Source: Planotetraspora mira (GTDB lineage Bacteria; Actinomycetota; Actinomycetes; Streptosporangiales; Streptosporangiaceae). From it: a stretch of 64,000 nucleotides of DNA. Numbering within the stretch: position 1 is the first letter of the stretch; every line of letters starts with the position of its first letter. A program made the translations under genes and the position numbers. Location: assembly GCF_016863275.1 (NCBI RefSeq), contig NZ_BOOO01000038.1, positions 124,001-188,000 of the forward strand. Reading direction: 5' to 3'. Shown here piece by piece: positions 45,691-52,577 of the stretch. The notes under the pieces were generated by a model. The model saw only the letters and a list, made by a program, of their open reading frames with translations. It was not told the DNA's origin and did not search any database.

Positions 45691-46449
45691 ATGGCAAGCC
45701 ATCTCATCCTGGGCCGCCGGGTCGACATCCCGCTGGAGATTCGCGACGCCACGGTGTGCAGCGCGACCTACCTCGTACGGGCCGACGCCGCCCGGGCCGT
45801 CCTCGCATACTCAGGGATGGACGTCACGGAACTCCTGCCGGGCAAGGCGGCCTGCACGCTGGTCTTCGCGCAATATCGGGACTCGGCTCTGGAGGACTAC
45901 CACGAGTTCGGCGTGGCCTTCCTGGTACGGCCGCCGGAGGCACAGGCTCCGCCGCCACGCGGCCTCCTGGCGGGCGTCAGGGACATGCACAGGGCCGGCT
46001 TCGGCACCTTCATCCACTGGCTGCCCGTCGACCGGAGGCTCACGCTGGAGGCCGGCCGGGCTATATGGGGCTTTCCCAAGGAACTCGCCGACATCGAGAT
46101 CCGGCTCGGCACGCCGTACAAGCGGTGCATCCTGCGCAAGGACGGACGATTGGTCATCGACCTGCTGATCCGGCCGGGCACACCGCTTCCGGGTGCGGGC
46201 TCGATCGCGATGGACGCCTACGCGCATCTCGACGGGGTCACCCGGCGCGTGCCGTGGTCGATGCGACCCCGGGGGATCCGCGCCAGGCCCGGCGGCGCGC
46301 TGATCCGGCTGGGCAACCATCCGATAGCCAAGGAGCTGAGCGAACTCGGGCTGCCCAAGCGGGCGTTGATGACGAGCTCGATCAGCCACCTGTCGATGTC
46401 GGTCGGTGAGGCCCGCCCGCTGCCGTCGTCCCGGCCGGTCGAGGCCTGA
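45691..46449 (+). CDS. Acetoacetate decarboxylase-superfamily protein
   Basis: 252 residues from the ATG at 45691 (homologues begin near SHLILGRRVDIPL); an upstream ATG at 45634 is possible. The beta-barrel family features are present: YHEFGVAFLVRP, FIHWLPVDRRLTLEAGRAIW and GFPKELADIEI. In genuine acetoacetate decarboxylase two adjacent lysines form the Schiff base and tune its pKa; here the sequence is PKE, so the first Lys is kept and the second is Glu. The superfamily also contains aldol-type and unknown enzymes, so the reaction is uncertain. It is isolated between a glycosyltransferase and the convergent GT2 (stops 5 bp apart). Confidence 0.78.
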   Translation: MASHLILGRRVDIPLEIRDATVCSATYLVRADAARAVLAYSGMDVTELLPGKAACTLVFAQYRDSALEDYHEFGVAFLVRPPEAQAPPPRGLLAGVRDMHRAGFGTFIHWLPVDRRLTLEAGRAIWGFPKELADIEIRLGTPYKRCILRKDGRLVIDLLIRPGTPLPGAGSIAMDAYAHLDGVTRRVPWSMRPRGIRARPGGALIRLGNHPIAKELSELGLPKRALMTSSISHLSMSVGEARPLPSSRPVEA

Positions 46450-46454
46450 GGGAT

Positions 46455-47345
46455 CTAGACGATCGGCGGGCGGCCGAGACGGAGCATGCGCCAGGCGGTG
46501 CGCCAGGCCATGGGGCGGCGCTCGCCCGCCGGCTGGCGCAGCCCTTCGCCGAACCCGTGGAACCACGCCTTGAGCGCGCTCGTCGCCCGGACGCGGGCGA
46601 CGGTCAGCGCGATCCAGTTGAACAGATACAGGACGGCCAGCGGCCACGGCAGGTTCCGCCGGGCCAGCCAGACCCGGTTGCGGGCGTTCATCCGGTAGAA
46701 CTCGGCGTGCCGGCTCGGCAACACCAGAGGGTGGTACATGACCGGCTCGGCGTCGTACTCGATGCGGTAACCCTCGCCGAGCAGCCGCCAAGCGAGGTCG
46801 GTCTCCTCATGCGCGTAGAAGAAATTCTCCGGCAAGCCGCCGACCTGCAGGTACGCCGACTTCCGGATCGCGCACGCGCCGCCGAGGAAGGTGGTGACGG
46901 GCGAGGATCGCTCCGGGTCCCCCGCGCGCAGCCGGGGAACGTGCCGCCGTTGTACCGAGCCCCCCTCCGGCTCCATGACCCGGAAGGAGATGACGGCGAG
47001 GTCGGGCTCGTGGGTGAACCTCTCGCGAACGTGCGCGGCGACCTTGGAGCTGGCGTACCAGCCGTCGTCGTCGAGGAAGAGGACGACGTCGCCCGAGCAC
47101 TCCTGGACGCCTCGATTACGCCCCTCGGGTATGCCCACGTTGTACGGAAGCCGTACCGTCTTGATGGCAGCGGCGGACTCGGCTAGAGGCTGGGCGGTCA
47201 GTCCCGGCACGTCGGCGCCGTTGCCGACGATCACCACTTCGACGTCGCCGTCGGTCTGGGTCAGGGCGGACTCGACCGCCCGGTCGAGCTCGGCGACCCT
47301 GTTGCCCATGGTGAGGATGACGCACGAAAGCTTCACCGGGGTCAT
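46455..47345 (-). CDS. Family 2 glycosyltransferase
   Basis: 296 residues from the ATG at 47345; a GTG three codons later has a better-spaced GAGG and may be the true start. GT-A domain: VKLSCVILTMGNRVAELDRA, VEVVIVGNGADVPG, NVGIPEGRNRGVQEC, FLDDDGWYASSKV (DDD metal site), FLGGACAIRKSAYL, and the acceptor-side FYAHEETDLAWRLLGEGYRI. One short hydrophobic stretch near the end (VLYLFNWIALTVARV) suggests membrane association. Last gene of the minus-strand run from 52.4 kb down, so it may extend the polymer started by the CDP-alcohol enzymes. Confidence 0.9.
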   Translation of the reverse strand: MTPVKLSCVILTMGNRVAELDRAVESALTQTDGDVEVVIVGNGADVPGLTAQPLAESAAAIKTVRLPYNVGIPEGRNRGVQECSGDVVLFLDDDGWYASSKVAAHVRERFTHEPDLAVISFRVMEPEGGSVQRRHVPRLRAGDPERSSPVTTFLGGACAIRKSAYLQVGGLPENFFYAHEETDLAWRLLGEGYRIEYDAEPVMYHPLVLPSRHAEFYRMNARNRVWLARRNLPWPLAVLYLFNWIALTVARVRATSALKAWFHGFGEGLRQPAGERRPMAWRTAWRMLRLGRPPIV

Positions 47346-47535
47346 CGCCTCAGCATCGGGACGGCTACATACGATTTCATGATCACCGAGTCTGTATGGC
47401 CGGGCAATCCGGAATCCGCCTTATTTACTGCAAAATAAGAGTATCGGAACTCCCGGGAAACCCCTACCAAACCGCGCATGTACGGACGACCGGTTTTCCC
47501 TCGGCCGTCGGTCCGATACGTACGCGCGGAGCTGA

Positions 47536-48294
47536 TCATGAGAGCCTCCTCGACGCGAGGATGCTCACCAGATGCAGGATGAGCTGGACGGCGGCGATGA
47601 TCGCGCACGCGACGACGAGGATCCGGGTGGCGGGGAACCACAAGTCCAGGACGGCGGCCACCACGACGATGATCGACAGCTCGATGGCCTGGATGACCCG
47701 GTGGAACCGGAGCGCCCCGACCACCTTTCTGGCCAGGCCGAGACGGCCCGACGTGAACTCCCCCGCCGAGGTCTCGGTCGCCGCGACGAGGCCCGAACGG
47801 GCCCGGGCGACGTCGACGAGGTCGGTCTCCGACTTGATCAGGATCGCGCCCAGCGCCGCGGCGAAGCCGAGGATGGTGTACCAGTCGGGGACGGTCTCGG
47901 AGGCCCGGAAACCCAGGCCGATGAGCAGTGCGGCCTCGGCGAAGTAGTGGCCCACCCGGTCCAGGTAGATCCCAGTGATCGACGTCCGGCGCGTCCATCG
48001 GGCGAGCTCGCCGTCCGAACAGTCGAGCAGGAGGTAGAGCTGGATCAGCAGGGCCGCCGCCAGCGCCGCCCAGAACCCCGGCAGAGCCAGTACGGCTCCC
48101 GCCGCCACCCCGGACACGATCATCAGGCCGGTGACCTGGTTGGGCGTGATGGGCGTCTTGGCCAGCAGCCAGGTGGCGTAGATGGACAGGTGCCTCATGT
48201 AGAGCAGGCCCGCCCAGTGTTCACCACTGCGGCGGTCCATCGTGGTCTGCGGTTGGGCGACCGCACGAAGCTCAGCGACCGACGGCGTGGACAT
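47536..48294 (-). CDS. CDP-alcohol phosphatidyltransferase family protein, variant active site
   Basis: 252 residues from the ATG at 48294, preceded by TTGAGGG, overlapping the dehydrogenase 3' end by 23 bp. Five or six hydrophobic helices. The family motif DxxDGxxARx8GxxxDxxxD appears as DCSDGELARWTRRTSITG followed by IYLDRVGH: the first three Asp are present, but the fourth, the proposed base, is His. It would displace CMP from a CDP-alcohol with a second alcohol. The dehydrogenase and the cytidylyltransferase upstream in the same run probably prepare the CDP-activated polyol. Confidence 0.87.
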   Translation of the reverse strand: MSTPSVAELRAVAQPQTTMDRRSGEHWAGLLYMRHLSIYATWLLAKTPITPNQVTGLMIVSGVAAGAVLALPGFWAALAAALLIQLYLLLDCSDGELARWTRRTSITGIYLDRVGHYFAEAALLIGLGFRASETVPDWYTILGFAAALGAILIKSETDLVDVARARSGLVAATETSAGEFTSGRLGLARKVVGALRFHRVIQAIELSIIVVVAAVLDLWFPATRILVVACAIIAAVQLILHLVSILASRRLS

Positions 48295-49330
48295 ATCCCT
48301 CAACTTTCGCGCGGACCTCGGTCTCCGAAAGCCGAAGGTGCTCGAGGATGGTGTAACGGCCGGGCCGCGTGCTCGGAGCCAGCATCACCGCGGCGGTGAA
48401 CTGCTCGAGGGTCAGGCCGACATCTCCCGGGACGACGGGCAGATCGTGGCTCCTGAGGCAACCGGCGACGTCGTCGAGCCGGCGGGAGTCCTCGCGGAGA
48501 TAGAAGCAGAACGCCGCGCCGATCCCGGCCAGCTCGCCGTGGTTGGACGTTCCGGGGTAGAGCTGATCCACAGCATGCAGGATCTCATGATCACCGCCAC
48601 TGCTGGGCCGGCTTGACCCGGCGATGACCATAGACATGCCGGACAGAATCAAAGCTTCCGCGAGGACGGTCAGGAAGGAGTCGGACTCGATCGAGTCCGA
48701 CCGCCCCAGCACCGCCTCCGCCGCCGTGCGCGCCATGGAGATCGCCAGCCCGTCGATGGGCTCGCCGCGCTCGATGTTGCCGAGGTGCCAGTCCTCAATG
48801 GCCGACAGGTTGCTCACCACGTCGCCGACGCCGCTCCTGACCAGGGCGGCCGGGGCGTCGTGCACGAAGTCGAGGTCGACCATGATCGCCAGCGGCATGG
48901 GCACGCCGAACGAGCCCTTCCCGCCCTCGTGGATCAGGGAGGCCACCGGCGAGCAGATGCCGTCGTGCGAGAGGTTGGTCGCCACCGCCACCATCGGGAT
49001 GCCGGCCAGCGAGGCGGCGTACTTGGTCGCGTCGATGGTCTTGCCGCCGCCGACTCCGACGACGGCCTCATAGGCGCCCTTGCGCAGGTCGGCGCCGAGC
49101 GAGACGGCCGCGTCGACGGTGCCGTCGGGCACCCGGAAGACCCGCGCCTCTCCCAGCGAGGGGGCGATGACCTCGGCGATCCTGTCGCCCTGGCTCGTGC
49201 CCACGGCGACCGCGACCCGGCCGGAGGTCGCGACCCGGCTGTCGGCCAGCAACGCGCCGAGTTGCGCTATCGCGCCCCGCCGGACCTCCATCGTGAGGGG
49301 GGCGGGGAGCATTCTTGCCAGAATCGGCAT
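48272..49330 (-). CDS. Glycerol-1-phosphate dehydrogenase-like (EgsA/AraM) enzyme
   Basis: 352 residues, ATG with GAGGAG upstream. NAD-binding VGVGGGKTIDATKYAASLAG, IPMVAVATNLSHDGICSPVA, and the metal site: SHDG region Asp, SSGGDHEILHAVDQL and TSNHGELAGIG histidines. These match the sn-glycerol-1-phosphate dehydrogenase branch of iron-containing alcohol dehydrogenases, which reduces dihydroxyacetone phosphate. It is known from archaeal lipid synthesis and from Bacillus AraM. Here it sits between a cytidylyltransferase and a CDP-alcohol phosphotransferase, so it probably supplies a polyol phosphate for a polymer or phospholipid head group. Whether the product is G1P or another polyol-phosphate cannot be told from sequence. 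Confidence 0.88.
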   Translation of the reverse strand: MPILARMLPAPLTMEVRRGAIAQLGALLADSRVATSGRVAVAVGTSQGDRIAEVIAPSLGEARVFRVPDGTVDAAVSLGADLRKGAYEAVVGVGGGKTIDATKYAASLAGIPMVAVATNLSHDGICSPVASLIHEGGKGSFGVPMPLAIMVDLDFVHDAPAALVRSGVGDVVSNLSAIEDWHLGNIERGEPIDGLAISMARTAAEAVLGRSDSIESDSFLTVLAEALILSGMSMVIAGSSRPSSGGDHEILHAVDQLYPGTSNHGELAGIGAAFCFYLREDSRRLDDVAGCLRSHDLPVVPGDVGLTLEQFTAAVMLAPSTRPGRYTILEHLRLSETEVRAKVEGYVHAVGR

Positions 49331-49395
49331 GAGAACTCCTCAGGCGGCGAGAACGTCGTGCGCGTGGGGTCGGAGAGCCGGGTGGCCCGTTGGTC

Positions 49396-50127
49396 CTAGT
49401 AGCGGCATGCGATCTCACGGGCCTTCGCAAGGTCGTCGTGGTTGTCCACCTCGACCCAGTCGACCTTGCCGATCGGCGCCACCGCGATCTTCTCCCCACG
49501 GGCGACCATCTCCTGGTAGCCGTCCTCGTAGTAGAGCTGCGGGTCGCGCTCGAACGTCGTCTGGAGGGCGTCGGCCAGCCGCTCCGCCGCGCCGGGCCTG
49601 ATCAGCGTCGCGCCGATGTACTCGCCGTACGCCTCGGACGGCTCCATGAGCTTGGTGATCCTCTTGAGGCGGCCGTCCTCGAGGGTGACCTTCATCTCCT
49701 CGTCGCCGAGGGACTTCACGTCGTCGACCGCGAGCAGGATGTCCCCGCCGTCGTCCGCGGACAGCAGCGTCCGCTCCACGGACACCGGGTGGACGGTGTC
49801 CCCGTTGACCAGCAACGCACCCTGCCCGAAGTAGTCACGCGCGCACCACAGGGAGTACGCGTTGTTCCACTCTTCGGCCTTGTCGTTGTGGACGAGCGTC
49901 AGCGTGACCCCGTGACGGCGCTCGAGGTCGGCCTTGCGCTCGTGTACGGCCTGCGCCTGGTAGCCCACGATGACCACGACCTCGCGGAGATCGACCGCCG
50001 CGAGGTTGCGCAGGGCGATGTCGAGGATCGTGGTCTCACCGTCGACCGGCACCAGTGCCTTGGGCAGCGTGTCGGTGTACGGCCGCAGGCGGCGTCCAGC
50101 CCCTGCTGCCAGCACCATTCCGAGCAA
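49396..50127 (-). CDS. LicC-like nucleotidyltransferase (probable CTP:phosphoalcohol cytidylyltransferase)
   Basis: 243 residues from a TTG with GGAG 9 bp upstream. Signature VLAAGAGRRLRPYTDTLPKA, then GYQAQAVHERKADLERR, HNDKAEEWNNAYSLWCA and VNGDTVHP with the metal-binding Asp. The short single-domain size and NNAYSLW resemble phosphocholine cytidylyltransferases and inositol-1-phosphate cytidylyltransferases rather than sugar-thymidylyl enzymes. In this operon the likely substrate is the polyol phosphate made by the neighbouring dehydrogenase. Followed by that gene 65 bp downstream. Confidence 0.85.
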   Translation of the reverse strand: MLGMVLAAGAGRRLRPYTDTLPKALVPVDGETTILDIALRNLAAVDLREVVVIVGYQAQAVHERKADLERRHGVTLTLVHNDKAEEWNNAYSLWCARDYFGQGALLVNGDTVHPVSVERTLLSADDGGDILLAVDDVKSLGDEEMKVTLEDGRLKRITKLMEPSEAYGEYIGATLIRPGAAERLADALQTTFERDPQLYYEDGYQEMVARGEKIAVAPIGKVDWVEVDNHDDLAKAREIACRY

Positions 50128-50175
50128 TTTCTCGCACTCCTCGAGGTCGACCGTCAGACAGTAACCTCAAAGGTT

Positions 50176-50216
50176 AGTTGGCTTTTGGTCCGGATTGTGT
50201 AAGCCAGAGTTGGCTT
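50176..50216. promoter_or_regulatory. Repeated AGTTGGCTT elements before the cytidylyltransferase gene
   Basis: AGTTGGCTT occurs at 50176-50184 and 50208-50216, 32 bp apart. The second copy is half of a perfect inverted repeat AAGCCA-GAGT-TGGCTT (50201-50216). The region is AT-rich relative to its neighbours and lies 50-90 bp upstream of the TTG start. Likely an operator or promoter zone; no factor can be named. Confidence 0.4.
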
Positions 50217-50261
50217 GTAGTTAACCATGTGTGCTGCACCGGTGTGTTCGCGGAATACGGC

Positions 50262-50882
50262 TCAGCCGGGCTCCGCGGCGCCCGCCACCTCCGCCCGGCG
50301 GGGTACGGCGAGCCAGGAGGTGAGGCTCTCCCAGAGGAACAGGCCCCACAGATAGACCGCGAGAACCCAGAAGTCCGCGGTCACCGCGCCGAACAGGCCG
50401 CCGGCGGCGATGACCAGCATGCGGCCGTCCCAGCCCAGCCCGGCTATGGGGAGCCATCGTGGCGGATAGACGTGCTGCCGCACGCGGTAGACGGTGTCGT
50501 AATGGTGGAAGGCCATGGCGCCCAGCAACGCCATGATCAGCAACGGCGGCACCGAACGGGCGAACCCGATCGAGGCGACGAAGCCGTACTCCGTGAGCCG
50601 CAGGATCGGCGGCACGAGCCAGTCGAGCCGCCCGTCATGCCGGTGCGAGCTGCCCGAGCCGGCCAGCAGCAGGGCCGCCGCCGGGGCGAACACGGCGACG
50701 TCGTCGACGCTCGCCACCCCCATGACCAGGAGGACCCCGGTCACGAAGGCCCCCACGAGCGCCGGCGGAAGCGGGGGCAACTGGCCGACGACCAGGAGAC
50801 CCATGCTCCTCGCCAGCAGCCCGTCGTCGCGGTAGGCCACGACGGCGCTGCGCGGCACGGGTGTCATCTGTACGGAGATCAT
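50262..50882 (-). CDS. DUF5941-like membrane protein
   Basis: 206 residues from the ATG at 50882, which has GAGG 6 bp upstream. Four to five hydrophobic stretches (GLLVVGQLPPLPPALVGAFV, GVLLVMGVASVDDVAVFAP, PPLLIMALLGAM, VIAAGGLFGAVTADFWVLAV). Polar motif HHYDTVYRVRQHVYPPRWLP between helices. It follows the CDP-alcohol phosphotransferase fusion by 13 bp, and in related genomes the DUF5941 region is, to my knowledge, often linked or fused to such a protein. Probably a subunit or accessory of that enzyme. Catalytic role unknown. Confidence 0.7.
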   Translation of the reverse strand: MISVQMTPVPRSAVVAYRDDGLLARSMGLLVVGQLPPLPPALVGAFVTGVLLVMGVASVDDVAVFAPAAALLLAGSGSSHRHDGRLDWLVPPILRLTEYGFVASIGFARSVPPLLIMALLGAMAFHHYDTVYRVRQHVYPPRWLPIAGLGWDGRMLVIAAGGLFGAVTADFWVLAVYLWGLFLWESLTSWLAVPRRAEVAGAAEPG

Positions 50883-50895
50883 GAATTGCCTCGCA

Positions 50896-52452
50896 TCATG
50901 CGAAGGACCTCGCGATCCGGCCGGCGAGCGTGTAGAGGAGCGCGCCACCGCCCCAGGTCAGCAGGGCCAGGAACGTCACCCGGGCGTCGAACAGTGCGGC
51001 CGTGACGGCTATCAGCGCCATCCGCTCCCCGATGGGCAGCACGATGATCTTCTTGAGCCAGTAGGCCGCACCCGAGTCCAGCCGTCTCGACAGTGCGAGC
51101 ACGGACGCGGCCCCGGTGGTCGCGGGACGCGTCCGCTGCACGGTGTCCCACGGATCGGCGAGCGAATACTCCTGTTCCGCCGGGTCGGCGGCCTTGGCGG
51201 CATCCGCGACCGACCCCGAATAGGAGAAGTCGACCAGGTGCCTGATCGTCTGGAGGATCATCACCGCTACGGCCAGCGCCCAGATGTCGCGGGGCCCCTC
51301 CGGCGCCGCGGCGTAGCCGACGGCGAGGCCGGCGTACACGACGTTCTCCTTCACCCGGTCGGAGATCGCGTCGAGCCAGTTCCCCAGCGGAGAGAACGTG
51401 CGGGTGTAGCGGGCGAGCTGACCGTCGACGCAGTCGAGCACGAAGGACAGGTAGAGCGCGAGGGCGCCGATGATCTGGGCGAGCCGGTCGCCCTCGGAGA
51501 ACCAGACCGCGGCGATGGCGGCCAGGCCGATGGAGATGCCCGTGACCGCGTTCGGCGTGAGGCTCATCCGGGCGGCCGGCCGTACGAGACGGCGCGACCA
51601 CGAGCTGACGCAATAGGTCGCGAAGAAACCGTCGCCGGTCTTGATGGCCGCGTCCAGCCGGGCCGCCTGCTCGTCGACCTCGGCGAGCCGCTGAACGGCC
51701 GTGTCCGCCGCGATCTGACCGGCCACCCTCTCGCAGTGCAGCGGGCCGATGGCGGCGGCGCGTACGGGCACTCCCGCGCGCACGAGCCCGGCCAGCAGCA
51801 GGTCGGCGACCTCGGTGTCCCCCGCGCGGCCGAGCTGACGGCTCTGCGCGAGCCGGGCGAGCTCGTCGGCCACGTCGGCGAGGCTCCCGAGATGCGCCTC
51901 CCCCACCTGGAGGACTCCGCGGAAGGTGCCGTTGGCCCACTCGACCTGGTGGAAGGAGTTCCCCGCGGAGACCACCTTGCTCCACTCGGTCCTGACCGGC
52001 GGGCGGAGCGGCCCCGCCTCCCCGTTCCCGATGATGGCGCCGGTGCTCCTCGACGGATGTTCGAGCAGGGTGGCCAGCGCCTCGGTGTGGGCGACCACGT
52101 CACCCGACAGGACGGCCACCGCGCTCGTGGACGACCTGGCCACTCTCGCCACGATCCGCAGGTCCTCGGCGAGCCCGTCGCTCGCCGCGACGGTGTGCCG
52201 GAACTCGCCCGCGCCGTCCAGGCCCGCCACGTCGTCCAGACCCCGGAAGCTGTCGTCCCCGCGCGTGACCACGTGGACGTCCCTGACCGGCAGCAGGATC
52301 AGCTGACGCGTGAGCCTGCCGAGCAGGCTGCCGCCCGCGCAGGCCAGCCCGGCGAGTGGCGTGGTGGCGAAGACCACCACCACACTCCGGGCGGCCTCCG
52401 CACGGGACACGAGATTGTCCGAGACGCCGTGCCTGCTCAGATCTGCGCCCAT
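50896..52452 (-). CDS. Fusion of a degenerate nucleotidyltransferase-like domain with a CDP-alcohol phosphotransferase
   Basis: 518 residues from the ATG at 52452 (GGGA nearby); the frame is open to 52518. The first 270 residues look like a nucleotidyltransferase that has lost its signature: FATTPLAGLACAGGSLLGRL in place of the glycine-rich loop, with VAVLSGDVVAHTEAL and later VLHCERV-type segments retained. Residues about 290-518 form the membrane domain with a complete motif DCVDGQLARYTRTFSPLG then NWLDAISDRVKE (all four Asp). The architecture recalls bifunctional inositol-phosphate cytidylyltransferase/di-myo-inositol-phosphate phosphate synthase, with its first half apparently inactive. 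First gene of the minus-strand run; divergent from the cytidylyltransferase/SDR gene. Confidence 0.82.
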   Translation of the reverse strand: MGADLSRHGVSDNLVSRAEAARSVVVVFATTPLAGLACAGGSLLGRLTRQLILLPVRDVHVVTRGDDSFRGLDDVAGLDGAGEFRHTVAASDGLAEDLRIVARVARSSTSAVAVLSGDVVAHTEALATLLEHPSRSTGAIIGNGEAGPLRPPVRTEWSKVVSAGNSFHQVEWANGTFRGVLQVGEAHLGSLADVADELARLAQSRQLGRAGDTEVADLLLAGLVRAGVPVRAAAIGPLHCERVAGQIAADTAVQRLAEVDEQAARLDAAIKTGDGFFATYCVSSWSRRLVRPAARMSLTPNAVTGISIGLAAIAAVWFSEGDRLAQIIGALALYLSFVLDCVDGQLARYTRTFSPLGNWLDAISDRVKENVVYAGLAVGYAAAPEGPRDIWALAVAVMILQTIRHLVDFSYSGSVADAAKAADPAEQEYSLADPWDTVQRTRPATTGAASVLALSRRLDSGAAYWLKKIIVLPIGERMALIAVTAALFDARVTFLALLTWGGGALLYTLAGRIARSFA

Positions 52453-52577
52453 CGCGTTCCCGCTTCCCAGCTCGACCACCCCCCCGAGAGTCACATCGCA
52501 ACGTAACCGAGTGATCACGAGGTGGCAATCACCTTGCCCTTCTCCTGACGCGGGTATGGTCAGGTGGGGAGGAGATC

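Noticed and set aside
47370-47385. Extra copy of the 53-bp repeat core (CATGATCAC), also near 6011 and 48587
   Set aside because: Only nine bases match, there is no partner 53 bp away and two of the three hits are in coding sequence; this is the background expected in 64 kb.
47342-47385. 12-codon leader peptide (MKSYVAVPMLRR) overlapping the GT2 start
   Set aside because: Its stop overlaps the GT2 ATG, but there is no convincing ribosome site and the GT2 start itself is uncertain, so it is weaker than the LCP leader case.
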